Below are positions 44,701 to 53,621 of a stretch of 64,000 bases of DNA, in pieces. The stretch lies in NCBI RefSeq assembly GCF_000163295.1, contig NZ_GG700527.1, forward strand, positions 138,271 through 202,270, read 5' to 3'. The notes beneath the pieces were generated by a model. The model ran no database searches, was not told where the DNA came from, and was given only the letters and a program-made list of their open reading frames with translations. The translations under genes were made by a program, and so were the position numbers. Position 1 is the stretch's first letter. Each line of letters begins with the position of its first letter. The stretch comes from Anaerococcus vaginalis ATCC 51170 (GTDB lineage Bacteria > Bacillota > Clostridia > Tissierellales > Peptoniphilaceae).

Positions 44701-45342
44701 TATAATATTCCATTTGGAGCAAGACTTTTAGTATCAGAAGGAGATGTGGTTGAAAAAGGACAACAACTTACAGAAGGTTCCCTTGATCCACACGATGTAT
44801 TAAAAGTTTTAGGAAAAGTTGGAGTTCAAGATTATATAACCAAAGAAGTTCAAAAAGTTTACAGACTTCAAGGTGTAGAAATTGACGATAGACATATAGA
44901 AGTTATTACAAAGCAAATGCTTAAAAAAGTAAAAATAGAAGATGCTGGAGATACAGAATTTTTACCAGGTTCATTGCAAGAAATTAGAGAAGTAAGAATT
45001 GCAAATGAACAAATGGAAGAAGAAGGCAAAAAGCCATGTAAATATTCTCAACAACTTCTAGGAATTACAAAAGCATCACTTGCTACAGAATCTTGGTTAT
45101 CAGCAGCATCTTTCCAAGAAACAACAAGAGTTCTTACAGATGCATCAATAAAAGGAAAAGTTGATGATTTAAAAGGACTAAAAGAAAATATAATCATAGG
45201 AAAACTAATACCAGCAGGTACAGGAATGAAAGTCTACAATGACTTTGATATTAACTATGAAAATAAAGACCTTGAAGATGCACAAATCCAAATGAATATA
45301 GAAGAAGTAGAAAATAGAGAAAAAGAAGCATTAAATGAATAA
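41782..45342 (+). CDS. rpoC: DNA-directed RNA polymerase subunit beta'
   Basis: The 1186-residue beta' subunit starts at TTG 41782 after AGGGGG (product [13 protein letters not shown]). The N-terminal zinc ribbon (CSCGKYKR ... CEKCGVEV), the Mg-binding NADFDGDQM, the bridge/trigger region ([19 protein letters not shown]) and the second zinc site ([14 protein letters not shown]) are intact. It follows rpoB by 10 bp and ends at a strong terminator, so rpsL is not co-transcribed. Confidence 0.98.
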   Translation: MSELQEFGAMRMKIASPEKIRSWSHGEVKKPETINYRTLKPEKDGLFCEKIFGPTKDYECSCGKYKRIRYKGVVCEKCGVEVTKSKVRRERMGHIELAAPVSHIWYFKGIPSKMGLLLDMSPRVLEKILYFASYVVINPGETEYYEKQELSESEYSEALDNYPDDTEFQAEMGAEAVKKLLANMDLKKEYESLMKELEDAKGQKKVRISRRLEVVDAFLTSGNKPEWMILDVLPVMPPELRPMVQLEGGRFATSDLNDLYRRVINRNNRLKRLLDIGAPEIIVRNEKRMLQEAVDALIDNGRRGRAVTGASNRNMKSLSDLLKGKSGRFRQNLLGKRVDYSGRSVIVVGPNLKFNQCGLPQEMALELFKPFIMNKVVEKDLAHNLKSAKKMVEKKDPRVYEILEEVIKDHPVLLNRAPTLHRLGIQAFEPVLVEGKAMKLHPLACPAFNADFDGDQMAIHLPLSNEAQIEARLLMMSTNNILGLKDGKAITTPSQDMVLGAYYLTTIKEGAKGEGMIFENISEMKKALLNHDVTLQTKVGVRIKKDEKDPGKIVNSSVGRFIYNEGIPQDLGYVNRKEDPYSLEVDQVTSSGVLKEIVDRCFRKHGNIKTASVLDYIKSTGYKFSTLSGLTVSMSDVTIPHQKWDIVSKADEEVDKYEKLYRRGFITDNERYEKVIDIWREATDEVTAALLDELKSDNNIKIFADSGARGSTNQIRQLGGMRGLMSRADGKIIEIPIKANFREGLSVQEYFISTHGSRKGLTDTALRTADSGYLTRRMVDISQDVIVTEDDCGTDGYVVAREFKDGNELIENLFTRIVGRTSFEDIYDNDGELIVSKNQIIDEDKADNIVANGIKEVKLRSVLECKSKHGVCEKCYGRNLATGKKVNIGEAVGIIAAQSIGEPGTQLTMRTFHSGGIAGVGITQGLPRVEELFEARKPKGLAFIAENSGTVSLIQNEKKTDVEILSEDGYSKKYNIPFGARLLVSEGDVVEKGQQLTEGSLDPHDVLKVLGKVGVQDYITKEVQKVYRLQGVEIDDRHIEVITKQMLKKVKIEDAGDTEFLPGSLQEIREVRIANEQMEEEGKKPCKYSQQLLGITKASLATESWLSAASFQETTRVLTDASIKGKVDDLKGLKENIIIGKLIPAGTGMKVYNDFDINYENKDLEDAQIQMNIEEVENREKEALNE

Positions 45343-45347
45343 AAAAC

Positions 45348-45373
45348 AAGAGCCAGCATAAGCTGGCTCTTTT
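45348..45373. terminator. Terminator of rpoBC
   Basis: AAGAGCCAGC (45348-45357) pairs with GCTGGCTCTT (45362-45371) around ATAA and is followed by TT and AT-rich sequence. The last bases coincide with the stop of the convergent small membrane protein gene, so it may serve both. Confidence 0.9.
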
Positions 45374-45653
45374 ATATTGTATTTATAATATTTAAAACTA
45401 TAAATACCAATAATAAAATTATAGTTAGTTTTTTGTATTTTATATCTTTAAAATTAAAATCAACTTTTTGAACTTTTGCTAGAAATATGGAAAAAATCAA
45501 AAATCCTAGGGAATAAATTAATGATCTTGTCAAAGATTCTTGTTGACTGTTTTTATAAATGTAAAAAAAAGCCAAATATTGAATAAGCAAAACTAAACTT
45601 GCAGCACAAGGAAGAGCATGAATATATTGTCTGTAATTTTCTTTAGAATTCAT
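45372..45653 (-). CDS. Small three-helix membrane protein, unknown function
   Basis: The 93-residue product has three hydrophobic segments (about 13-33, 43-61 and 75-92) and a hydrophilic start (MNSKENYRQYIH). It is supported by a perfect AAAGGAG at a normal distance from the ATG and by its placement between the rpoC terminator and the next promoter. I do not recognise a family. Confidence 0.6.
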   Translation of the reverse strand: MNSKENYRQYIHALPCAASLVLLIQYLAFFYIYKNSQQESLTRSLIYSLGFLIFSIFLAKVQKVDFNFKDIKYKKLTIILLLVFIVLNIINTI

Positions 45654-45716
45654 AAAATTCTCCTTTCCAATAAATTCATTATAGGGGATTTATTTGAAAT
45701 ATACAAATTAATTTTT

Positions 45717-45763
45717 AAGTGACTCTTGCAAATTTATAATAAATAATTTAGAAAGAGTCACTT
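45717..45763. repeat. Perfect 11-bp inverted repeat upstream of the formate operon
   Basis: AAGTGACTCTT (45717-45727) and AAGAGTCACTT (45753-45763) are perfect inverted arms, with an inner AAATT/AATTT pairing. It is far from any stop codon (64 bp upstream of the minus-strand gene start and 215 bp before focA). It could be a two-site operator or a terminator-like structure; the T-run is weak on both sides. Confidence 0.55.
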
Positions 45764-45796
45764 ATTATTTTCAAAAAAATTAAGATAGGATAAATA

Positions 45797-45808
45797 AAAA
45801 CGCGTTTT
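45797..45808. promoter_or_regulatory. CGCG-centred palindrome, candidate operator
   Basis: AAAACGCGTTTT at 45797-45808 is a perfect 12-bp palindrome whose CGCG core stands out in very AT-rich DNA. It lies about 75 bp upstream of the -35 of the formate operon promoter. The remaining bases of the 325-bp gap 45654-45978 hold the inverted repeat, the promoter and no gene. Confidence 0.35.
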
Positions 45809-45884
45809 AGGAAAAAGATTTCTTTGCTATAAATACAAATTAATTGTTAAAATTAAAACATATATGAAGATTTAATGAAATCGA

Positions 45885-45913
45885 TTGACTTAATCATTGA
45901 AAAGATTTAAAAT
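45885..45913 (+). promoter_or_regulatory. Promoter of the formate dehydrogenase operon
   Basis: TTGACT (45885-45890) and TAAAAT (45908-45913) are 17 bp apart, predicting a start near 45920 and a leader of about 60 nt. An AATGA/TCATT inverted pair surrounds the -35, a possible repressor site. The leader is too short for a molybdenum- or tungsten-cofactor riboswitch. Confidence 0.65.
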
Positions 45914-45978
45914 TTAATTAAGTATAGTTTTAATATATAAAAATATGTCTATATGATTTTAAATAAAAAGGAGGAAGT

Positions 45979-46812
45979 ATGGCGAATATTTTAGGACCAG
46001 ATGAGATTTTGGACAAGGTCAGTAATGCTTATGTGAATAAGGCTAGGGCAAAGGAAAAAAGACTTTTTATCCTTTCATTTTTGGCAGGAGCTTTTATAGC
46101 TTTTGCAGCAGCAGGATCAAGTTTTGCATCTTTTAATTTGTTGGCAAATAAAGATACTTTGGGTCTTGGCAAATTAGTTCAAGGTTTGTGTTTTACTCCG
46201 GGCTTGATTTTTGTATTAATTGCAGGAGCTGAGCTTTTTACTGGAAATAATTTAATGCTTATTTCTGTATATGATAAAAAAATCAATATAAAAGAGCTTT
46301 TGAGAGCTTGGGGCATTGTTTATTTGGGTAATTTTATTGGATCAGTTTTTGTAGCATTTTTAATGATGAAATCAGGTCAATGGAATGCATGCGATTCTAT
46401 GCTTGGGGCAAGAACAATTTTGATTGCAAATTCTAAGGTAAATCTTGGATTTTCTGAGGCTTTTATCCTTGGTATTTTTTGTAACTGGCTAGTTTGTTTG
46501 GCTGTTTGGATGTCTTTTGGATCTGATAGTCAAGTTGGCAAGATGCTTTGTGCATTTTTCCCAGTAATGTTGTTTGTTCTTTCTGGTTTTGAGCATAGTA
46601 TTGCAAATATGTACTATATTCCAGCAGGGATTTTTGCAAAATCTATTCCAGCTTATGTTACTGCAAGTGGACTAGGAGATGGACTTAACACACTTACTTG
46701 GTCAGGATTTTTCATCCATAATTTACTCCCAGTAACACTTGGAAATATTGTTGGTGGAGGAATTTTTGTAGGTTTAGCTTATTGGTTATCATTGAGAAAA
46801 AAAGAGGATTAA
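45979..46812 (+). CDS. focA: Formate/nitrite transporter family channel (FocA-like)
   Basis: This 277-residue pentameric channel protein has six hydrophobic helices. FNT motifs are GAELFTGN, the cytoplasmic-side CNWLVCLAVW and FEHSIANMYYIP, with the central gating histidine, and the closing PVTLGNIVGGG. As first gene of an operon with formate dehydrogenase, it most likely moves formate (uptake or export); nitrite or hydrosulfide are other FNT substrates. A good AAGGAGG precedes the ATG. Only 2 bp separate it from the next gene. Confidence 0.9.
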   Translation: MANILGPDEILDKVSNAYVNKARAKEKRLFILSFLAGAFIAFAAAGSSFASFNLLANKDTLGLGKLVQGLCFTPGLIFVLIAGAELFTGNNLMLISVYDKKINIKELLRAWGIVYLGNFIGSVFVAFLMMKSGQWNACDSMLGARTILIANSKVNLGFSEAFILGIFCNWLVCLAVWMSFGSDSQVGKMLCAFFPVMLFVLSGFEHSIANMYYIPAGIFAKSIPAYVTASGLGDGLNTLTWSGFFIHNLLPVTLGNIVGGGIFVGLAYWLSLRKKED

Positions 46813-46814
46813 AT

Positions 46815-47315
46815 ATGAAAACTATAAAAGGAAATTTTGTTTTTGACAAAGAAGAAAATAGAGAAAAAATCAATGAATTTAAAAAATTTATTGAAAAAAA
46901 CAAGGATAGAAAAGGACCTTTGATGCCAATTTTACAAGAGGCTCAAAGTATATTTGGATATTTGCCAGATGAGATGATGGAACTTATTTCAAATAAATTA
47001 AATATTCCATTAGCAGAAGTTTATGGGGTTGCAACTTTTTATTCACAATTTACCTTTGTACCAAAGGGAAAAACTGATATACATATTTGCCTTGGAACAG
47101 CTTGTTATGTAAAAGGGGCTGCTGATATTTTAAATGAATTTGAACAAAGACTTGGTATAAAAAAAGGCGAGACCACTCCTGATGGAAAATTTTCTATTTC
47201 AGAGACAAGGTGTCTTGGAAATTGTGGGGCAGCACCAGTTGTTGAAATAAATGGCGAGCAAGTGGAACATTTTACAAAAGATGATGTTTCTAAAGTTTTG
47301 GAAGAAAATAAGTAG
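46815..47315 (+). CDS. NuoE-like [2Fe-2S] subunit of NAD-linked formate dehydrogenase
   Basis: The ATG at 46815 (MKTIKGNF, 166 residues) follows GAGGA and lies just after the focA stop. The protein has a thioredoxin-like fold with a [2Fe-2S] site at C92-x4-C97 and C133-x3-C137. Subunits of this type (NuoE, HydC, HylC) pair with a NuoF-like flavoprotein to pass electrons to or from NAD(H). It is probably the smallest redox subunit of the complex encoded here. Confidence 0.9.
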   Translation: MKTIKGNFVFDKEENREKINEFKKFIEKNKDRKGPLMPILQEAQSIFGYLPDEMMELISNKLNIPLAEVYGVATFYSQFTFVPKGKTDIHICLGTACYVKGAADILNEFEQRLGIKKGETTPDGKFSISETRCLGNCGAAPVVEINGEQVEHFTKDDVSKVLEENK

Positions 47316-47322
47316 GTGAATT

Positions 47323-48861
47323 ATGATAAATTTGGAATATCTTGAAAATATAAAAGAAAATACGAAAGTTTCCCATCCAGAAAAACTTGAAAAAACTGAT
47401 GATATTCAGGTTAAAATTGCCCTTAGAAATTGTGGGGTTATTGATCCAAGAAGTATTGATGAGTACATAGCAAGGGGCGGATATTTTGCCCTACATAAGG
47501 CCCTATCAGAAATGGATAGGAAAGAAATCATTGAAATTATTTCAAATTCAATGCTTCGTGGAAGAGGTGGAGCTGGTTTTCCTACTGGGAAAAAATGGCA
47601 AACTGCTTATGATTATGATGTAGATAAAAAATATATAATTTGTAACGCCGACGAGGGAGATCCTGGTGCTTATATGGATAGGTCAATTCTTGAAAATGAT
47701 CCCCATTCAGTTCTTGAAGCCATGGCTATTGCTGGATATGCAATTGGAAGTGATGAAGGATTTATTTATGTAAGGGCTGAATATCCAAAGGCTGTTGAAA
47801 GTTTAAAATATGCTATAAAAGATGCTGAAGAAAAAGGTTTTCTAGGAAAAAATATTATGGATTCTGGTTTTAATTTTACAATTGAATTAAGACTAGGTTC
47901 AGGTGCTTTTGTTTGTGGAGAATCTACAGCCTTGATGGAATCTATCGAGGGCAAAAGAGGAATGCCAAGGGTTAAAATTCACCGTACAGCTTTTAGGGGC
48001 TTGTGGCAAAAACCTACAGTTATAAATAACGTAGAAACTTTGGCAAATGTTGCTCAAATTATTATAAACGGAGCTGATTGGTACAGAAGTATTGGTACAG
48101 AAAAATCTCCTGGAACCAAAGTTTTCTCCTTGGTTGGAGATGTAAAAAACAGTGGATTGATTGAAGTTCCTATGGGAACAACTTTAAGAGAAATTATTTA
48201 TGATTTGGGCGGAGGAATAGAAGGCGACAAAGAATTAAAAGCTGTTCAAACAGGTGGACCATCTGGTGGATGTATTCCTGCAAAATATTTGGATTCATCT
48301 GTAGATTATGAAACTTTAAAAGAATTAAATTCAATTATGGGTTCAGGTGGAATGGTAGTTATGGATGAAAATACTTGTATGGTTGACATAGCAAGATTTT
48401 TCCTCGACTTTACTTGTGATGAATCCTGTGGAAAATGCGTTCCTTGTAGGGAAGGTACAAAAAGAATTTTGGAAATTCTTGAAAGAATCGTAGCAGGAAA
48501 GGGAAAAATGGAAGATATTGATAGGCTTGAAGAGTTAAGCGAATTGGTAACAGAGGCTTCTCTTTGTGGTTTGGGAAAATCAGCAGCCTTTCCAGTAATT
48601 TCTACCTTAAAATATTATAAGGATGAATACATAGACCATATTAAAAATAAACACTGTCCAGCTGGATCTTGTAAGGCATTATTATCCTATAAAATCGAAG
48701 ATAATTGTATAGGATGTGGAACTTGTAAGAGAAATTGTCCTGTTGGATGTATTAGTGGAAAAGTTAAAGAAAAACATACAATTGATCAAGAAAAATGTAT
48801 CAAGTGTGGAACTTGCTATAATGTTTGTCCAATAAAACCAAAAGCTGTAGTAAAGGGATGA
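47323..48861 (+). CDS. NuoF-like NADH-binding FMN/Fe-S subunit
   Basis: A 512-residue flavoprotein. The NADH-binding motif [13 protein letters not shown] is at 80-92 and the FMN region [13 protein letters not shown] at 108-120. The [4Fe-4S] motif is C369-x2-C372-x2-C375 with C415. A C-terminal 2[4Fe-4S] ferredoxin domain follows (C462/465/468/472 and C492/495/498/502). HydB-type proteins have an extra N-terminal [2Fe-2S] domain; it is missing here. It is the NAD-reactive part of the complex and a likely site of flavin-based electron bifurcation, which is inference. Confidence 0.92.
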   Translation: MINLEYLENIKENTKVSHPEKLEKTDDIQVKIALRNCGVIDPRSIDEYIARGGYFALHKALSEMDRKEIIEIISNSMLRGRGGAGFPTGKKWQTAYDYDVDKKYIICNADEGDPGAYMDRSILENDPHSVLEAMAIAGYAIGSDEGFIYVRAEYPKAVESLKYAIKDAEEKGFLGKNIMDSGFNFTIELRLGSGAFVCGESTALMESIEGKRGMPRVKIHRTAFRGLWQKPTVINNVETLANVAQIIINGADWYRSIGTEKSPGTKVFSLVGDVKNSGLIEVPMGTTLREIIYDLGGGIEGDKELKAVQTGGPSGGCIPAKYLDSSVDYETLKELNSIMGSGGMVVMDENTCMVDIARFFLDFTCDESCGKCVPCREGTKRILEILERIVAGKGKMEDIDRLEELSELVTEASLCGLGKSAAFPVISTLKYYKDEYIDHIKNKHCPAGSCKALLSYKIEDNCIGCGTCKRNCPVGCISGKVKEKHTIDQEKCIKCGTCYNVCPIKPKAVVKG

Positions 48862-48865
48862 TCTT

Positions 48866-49810
48866 ATGACAGATATTACAATAAAAATTGACGGAAAAGA
48901 AATAAAAACTCAAAAAGATAGGTTTGTTTTGGATATAGCAAGAGAAAATGGGATAGAAATTCCTGCGATTTGCTATGATCCAAGTTTAAAGGCCTTTGGT
49001 GGATGTAGACTTTGTATAGTTGAAATTACAAAAAATGGCAGAAGTAAAATTGAAACATCTTGTTCAGCAAGGGCAAGTGATGGGATGGAAGTAAAAACTC
49101 AAACAGAAGAATTAAGAGAAAAAAGAAGAAATATCTTACAACTTTTACTAGATTCTCATCCAAATGATTGCCTAACTTGTCAAAAAGCTGGAACTTGTCT
49201 TTTACAAAAATATGCCTACGAATATGATGTAAAATTTAGAGACCATGATGGGGCGAAAAGAGAAGAAAATTATGATTTATCTAGCCCTTATATTTATAAA
49301 GACAATTCAAAATGTATTCTTTGTGGAAAATGCGTGCAAATTTGTAGGCAAGTAGAAGAAAGGGCAATTTTATCTTTTGCCGACAGGGGCTATGATTCTT
49401 ATATAGCTTGTGATTTGGGAGAAGATTTTGCTCATTCCTATTGTGTTTCTTGTAACAGGTGCGTTTCAATTTGTCCAGTAGGAGCCTTGGTTGATAGAAG
49501 GCTTATGGGAAAAATTAGAAATTTTGAAGGAGAAACTAAAGAAGTTAAGTGCAAGGTTTGCGATTATGGATGTGATTTTAATCTTCATTCAAAAGATGGC
49601 AAAAATATTGCAGTTACTGCAAAAAAACCTGGAAGTGGAAGACCACTTTGCTTGAAGGGAAGAATGATGACAGAGTTGATGTTTTTAGATAATCCAGACA
49701 CACCATACATGAAAGGGGCTGGAGAGTTTAAAGAAACTAATTGGATGACTGTCACAGGTTTAAATAATGTTTATAAAAAAATTGAAAAAATAGAAGACAA
49801 AGGAGAATAA
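48866..49810 (+). CDS. NuoG-like five-cluster Fe-S subunit without the Mo/W domain
   Basis: This 314-residue protein carries cluster motifs in the order seen in NuoG and FdhA. They are [2Fe-2S] (C36, C47, C50, C66), His-ligated [4Fe-4S] (H98, C102, C105, C111) and two ferredoxin clusters (C150-C160 and C193-C203 sets). A molybdopterin-type [4Fe-4S] domain follows (C229, C232, C236, C262). It then ends 50 residues later, with no pterin-binding domain. It is collinear with the N-terminus of the next protein. It probably wires NuoEF to FdhA; HylA-like subunits are comparable. Confidence 0.85.
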   Translation: MTDITIKIDGKEIKTQKDRFVLDIARENGIEIPAICYDPSLKAFGGCRLCIVEITKNGRSKIETSCSARASDGMEVKTQTEELREKRRNILQLLLDSHPNDCLTCQKAGTCLLQKYAYEYDVKFRDHDGAKREENYDLSSPYIYKDNSKCILCGKCVQICRQVEERAILSFADRGYDSYIACDLGEDFAHSYCVSCNRCVSICPVGALVDRRLMGKIRNFEGETKEVKCKVCDYGCDFNLHSKDGKNIAVTAKKPGSGRPLCLKGRMMTELMFLDNPDTPYMKGAGEFKETNWMTVTGLNNVYKKIEKIEDKGE

Positions 49811-49811
49811 T

Positions 49812-52508
49812 ATGAAAGTCATAATAAATGATTTTGAATATAATCTTGATACTCCTAAGACTATTCTTGAATTTTGTAAGGAAATTGGCATAAAAATTCC
49901 TACCCTTTGTAAGGATGAAAGACTTTTGCCAAACGGAGCTTGTAGACTTTGTATAGTTGAAATCGAAGGATACAAAACTCCAGTAACAGCTTGTTCACAA
50001 AAATTAAAAGATGGGATGAAAATTTACACTCATAGTGAAAAAATAATGAAAATGAGAAGAGAAATTTTGGATTTATTATTTTCAAACCATCCAAATGATT
50101 GCTTAAGCTGTGATAAGTCTGGAAAATGTAAATTACAAAATTATTGCTATGAGTATGGAATAAGTGAGGGATCTTTTAAAAGAGAGATAAAAGATTTACC
50201 AATAGATTTTTCAAATAAATTTTATTCTTACGATCCTAATAAATGTATAAAATGTGGGATTTGTGTAAGTGTGTGTAATAATCTACAAAATAGCAACGCC
50301 ATAAGTTTTGTTGATAGGGGATTTGATACATATATTGGAACACCTATGGATAAGGGACTTGGTTCTTGTGATTGTGTTTCTTGTGGAAATTGTGTTTCAG
50401 CATGCCCTGTTGGAGCCTTAAATCCTAAGAAAAAATACGAAGAAGATAAGTTTAGGTATTGGGAAGTAAGAAAAGTTCAAACAACTTGCTCATATTGTGG
50501 AGTAGGTTGCCAAATAAATTTACTTATTAAGGGAAATAGGGTTGTTGAAGTTGAACCAATTAATACAATTCCAAATGATGGACTCTTGTGTGTAAAAGGA
50601 AAATTTGCTCACAAATTTGTGAACCATCCTGATAGACTTACAAAACCTTTAATAAGAAAAAATGGAAAATTAGTTGAAGCATCTTGGCAAGAAGCCTACA
50701 GAGTCATAAAAGAAAAATATGATGAAATAATGGAGAAAAAAGGTCCAGATGGATTTGGTGGATTTTCTTCAGCAAGGTGTACAAATGAGGAAAATTATTT
50801 ATTTCAAAAATTTGTAAGAACAGTTTTTAAAACTAATAATGTCGATCACTGTGCTCGTCTTTGCCACGCTTCAACCGTAGCAGGCCTTGCAAACACTCTT
50901 GGAAGTGGAGCAATGACAAACAGTATTGCAGAAATTGAAGGAACCGATGCCTTTATAATAATTGGAACAAATACAACGGAAAACCACCCAGTTATTGGAA
51001 CTAAAATCAAAAAAAGAGTTAAAGAAGGGGCTAAACTTATAGTTATAGATCCTAGGGAAATTGAACTTGCAGATTATGCAGATATTTATTTACAAATAAA
51101 ACCTGGAACAAATATTGCGGTTTTAAATGGCCTAATGCATATAATTTTAAAAGAAAATCTTCACGATATGGATTATATAAACGAAAGATGCGAAGGTTTT
51201 GAAGAATTTAGAAAAACTGTAGAAAAATATACTCCAGATCTTGTTGCAAAAATTTGCCATATAAACAAAGATGATCTAATAAAAGCTGCAAGAATGTATG
51301 CAAAAGCAAATAAGGGTGCTTTATATTATTCAATGGGAATCACCCAACATTCATCAGGAACAAATGGAGTAAGATCAACTTCAAACTTACAAATGCTTAC
51401 AGGAAATGTTGGTTTTGAATCTACAGGAATAAATCCATTGAGAGGACAAAATAACGTTCAAGGAGCTTGTGATATGGGAGCTCTTCCTACAGATTATACA
51501 GGCTATCAAAAAGTATTTATCGATCCTGTAAGAGAGAGAATGGGACAGTTTTGGAAAAGAGATCTTCCTGATAAAAAAGGTTTGACAATTACAGAAATGA
51601 TGGATTCAGCAAACAGAGGAGAGCTTTCATTTTTATATATAATGGGAGAAAATCCTATGATTTCAGATCCTGACCAAAATCATATCAAAGAAGCTTTGAA
51701 AAAATTAGATTTTCTACTTGTTCAAGATATTTTCTTATCTGAAACAGCAGAATTTGCTGATGTAGTTTTACCAGCAGCATCTTTTGCAGAAAAAGACGGA
51801 ACTTTTACAAATACAGAAAGAAGAATTCAAAGAATAAATAAGGCAATTGATCCTATTGGAGAAGCCAAAGCTGACTGGCAAATTTTGATGGAAATTTCTA
51901 CTCTTTTAGGATATGAAGAATATTATGAAAATCCTAGTGAAATTATGGATGAAATTGCAGGATGTACTCCTTCATACGGTGGAATTTCTTACAAAAGACT
52001 TAAAAACGAATCTCTTCAATGGCCTTGCACAAACAAAGACCACCCTGGAACAAAATATTTACACAAAAATACAATGGCAAGGGGCAAGGGACTTTTTGTA
52101 CCAATAGATTATGAAGAGAGCAAGGAATTACCAGATGAAAAATATCCATTGATTCTTACAACTGGAAGAATGCTTTACCAATATCATACAAGAACTATGA
52201 CAGGAAAAATTGAAGGATTAAGTGAAATTGCAGGAAAATCTTATATAGAAATTTCCCCACAAACTGCAAAAATTTATAATATAAAAAACGGTGAAAAAAT
52301 TAAAGTTTCATCAAGACGTGGAAGTGTAGAATCTTATGCGAAAGTAACAGAAAAAATTAATCCAGGAGTTGTATTTATGCCTTTCCATTATGTTGATGGA
52401 CCAGCAAATAGGCTTACAAATCCAACCCTTGATCCAATTGCAAAAATTCCTGAGCTTAAAGTTGCAAGTGTTATGATTGAAAAAATAGAAAGGAGCTCTT
52501 ATGTATGA
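49812..52508 (+). CDS. fdhF: Formate dehydrogenase catalytic subunit (Cys type, Mo/W-bis-MGD)
   Basis: This 898-residue enzyme oxidises formate or reduces CO2. It has [2Fe-2S] (C33, C44, C47, C61), His-ligated [4Fe-4S] (H93, C97, C100, C106), two ferredoxin clusters (C145-C155 and C188-C198 sets) and the proximal cluster (C226, C229, C233, C260). The catalytic motif is HCARLCH with C351 followed by H352. C351 occupies the selenocysteine position of E. coli FdhH; its codon is TGC, so this is a Cys enzyme. The adjacent TupABC suggests tungsten. FDH-specific identity rests on the active-site motif and the operon. Confidence 0.93.
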   Translation: MKVIINDFEYNLDTPKTILEFCKEIGIKIPTLCKDERLLPNGACRLCIVEIEGYKTPVTACSQKLKDGMKIYTHSEKIMKMRREILDLLFSNHPNDCLSCDKSGKCKLQNYCYEYGISEGSFKREIKDLPIDFSNKFYSYDPNKCIKCGICVSVCNNLQNSNAISFVDRGFDTYIGTPMDKGLGSCDCVSCGNCVSACPVGALNPKKKYEEDKFRYWEVRKVQTTCSYCGVGCQINLLIKGNRVVEVEPINTIPNDGLLCVKGKFAHKFVNHPDRLTKPLIRKNGKLVEASWQEAYRVIKEKYDEIMEKKGPDGFGGFSSARCTNEENYLFQKFVRTVFKTNNVDHCARLCHASTVAGLANTLGSGAMTNSIAEIEGTDAFIIIGTNTTENHPVIGTKIKKRVKEGAKLIVIDPREIELADYADIYLQIKPGTNIAVLNGLMHIILKENLHDMDYINERCEGFEEFRKTVEKYTPDLVAKICHINKDDLIKAARMYAKANKGALYYSMGITQHSSGTNGVRSTSNLQMLTGNVGFESTGINPLRGQNNVQGACDMGALPTDYTGYQKVFIDPVRERMGQFWKRDLPDKKGLTITEMMDSANRGELSFLYIMGENPMISDPDQNHIKEALKKLDFLLVQDIFLSETAEFADVVLPAASFAEKDGTFTNTERRIQRINKAIDPIGEAKADWQILMEISTLLGYEEYYENPSEIMDEIAGCTPSYGGISYKRLKNESLQWPCTNKDHPGTKYLHKNTMARGKGLFVPIDYEESKELPDEKYPLILTTGRMLYQYHTRTMTGKIEGLSEIAGKSYIEISPQTAKIYNIKNGEKIKVSSRRGSVESYAKVTEKINPGVVFMPFHYVDGPANRLTNPTLDPIAKIPELKVASVMIEKIERSSYV

Positions 52509-53001
52509 TCCAATAAAAATAATTAGCCTTGCCATGGAAATGGAACTATATGGCCACAATTTTTATAAAGATAATGCAGAAAAAAGCCAAAACCTACAAA
52601 CTCAAGCAGTTTTTAAGAAATTATCAAAAATTGAATGGGGTCATTATGAATATCTAAAAAATCTTCTTTCCAAATACAAGGGAGAAGATGTAGATGAAAA
52701 AGATTTGACTTTGCCAAAGGATAATGGGGAAGAATTTTTTGACCAAAGAAAAGAAAGCGAAAATTTGGACCAAAATTTGGAGCAATCCATGATTCCTGAT
52801 ATGAATGTTTTGAGAATGGCATATCTTATTGAAGAAGATTTTAGGGATTATTATAAATCTATGGCAAAAAAAGTTGATGATGGAGAATTGAAAGAAATTT
52901 TAGAAAACTTTTCTAGTTGGGAAGATGAACACGCAAATATCTTCAAAAAAGAATATGATAAGTTGATGGACCAATACATGAACATTAGCTGGGGTGGCTG
53001 A
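52501..53001 (+). CDS. Ferritin-like diiron protein (rubrerythrin-type, no rubredoxin domain)
   Basis: A 166-residue four-helix protein. Helices carry the Glu and ExxH pattern of ferritin-like diiron sites: AMEMELYGHNFY, KIEWGHYEYL, AYLIEEDFRDYY and WEDEHANIF. The C-terminal rubredoxin domain of classical rubrerythrin is missing. It begins inside the end of the FDH gene (8-bp overlap) after AAAGGAG. A role in removing peroxide or storing iron for the oxygen-sensitive complex is inferred. Confidence 0.8.
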   Translation: MYDPIKIISLAMEMELYGHNFYKDNAEKSQNLQTQAVFKKLSKIEWGHYEYLKNLLSKYKGEDVDEKDLTLPKDNGEEFFDQRKESENLDQNLEQSMIPDMNVLRMAYLIEEDFRDYYKSMAKKVDDGELKEILENFSSWEDEHANIFKKEYDKLMDQYMNISWGG

Positions 53002-53621
53002 TGGGAAATAAAAAAATGACGGCTCTCCTTCTTTGCGGCGGAAAAAGTACAAGGATGGGAGTTGATAAACAAAAGTTATCCTATAATGGTGTCTATTTGA
53101 TTGACACCATTATAGAAAACTTGGCAAAAAATTTTGATCAAATCATAATTTTGTCAAATGAAAAAAACTTTTTTGAAAATAGGTATAAAAATTATAAAAA
53201 TGATATACTAATTAAAGAAGATATAATAAAAAATATTGGCCCCTGTGCAGGATTGTATAGTGGCCTTATTTATGCAAAAAATGAGGATAATTTCTTGATT
53301 GCCTGCGATATGCCGTATTTTAATCAGGCTTATATTGATTTTTTAAAGGAAAAATCCTATGAAAAAATTTTGGCCTACAAAAATGAAAAATATTTTGAGC
53401 CTTTTTTTGCCCTTTACAAAAAAGAATTGGCAAAAGATTTGGAAAAATATATAAAAAAGGGTGGACGCAGTTTGAATGGTTTTTTGAGAGAAATTTCTCC
53501 TACTGTGATAAAAAAAGAAGAAATAAAAGATATTAAAAATGTGGAGAAAATTTTTAGAAATTTAAATTATCCAAAGGATTGGAAAAAATTTATAGAAGAG
53601 AGTAAAAATGGATTCAGTTAA
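53001..53621 (+). CDS. mobA: Molybdenum cofactor guanylyltransferase MobA
   Basis: The 206-residue enzyme adds GMP to molybdopterin to give the bis-MGD cofactor needed by the FDH. The GTP-binding start LLLCGGKSTRMGVDK, the NIGPCAGLYSGL motif, the metal-binding CDMPYF and the EPFFALYKK region are typical. Its ATG shares one base with the stop of the preceding gene (TGATG). It overlaps fdhD by 14 bp. Confidence 0.92.
   Translation: MGNKKMTALLLCGGKSTRMGVDKQKLSYNGVYLIDTIIENLAKNFDQIIILSNEKNFFENRYKNYKNDILIKEDIIKNIGPCAGLYSGLIYAKNEDNFLIACDMPYFNQAYIDFLKEKSYEKILAYKNEKYFEPFFALYKKELAKDLEKYIKKGGRSLNGFLREISPTVIKKEEIKDIKNVEKIFRNLNYPKDWKKFIEESKNGFS

Noticed and set aside
45764..45978. Moco- or tungsten-cofactor riboswitch upstream of the FDH operon
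   Set aside because: The leader predicted from the promoter is only about 60 nt and contains no GC-containing multi-stem structure.
48866..49812. The 314-residue NuoG-like gene as a frameshifted start of the FDH gene
   Set aside because: The FDH gene has its own complete N-terminus with all five cluster motifs, so these are two separate proteins.
50860..50867. Selenocysteine at the FDH active site
   Set aside because: The codon is TGC, and there is no in-frame TGA in the gene.
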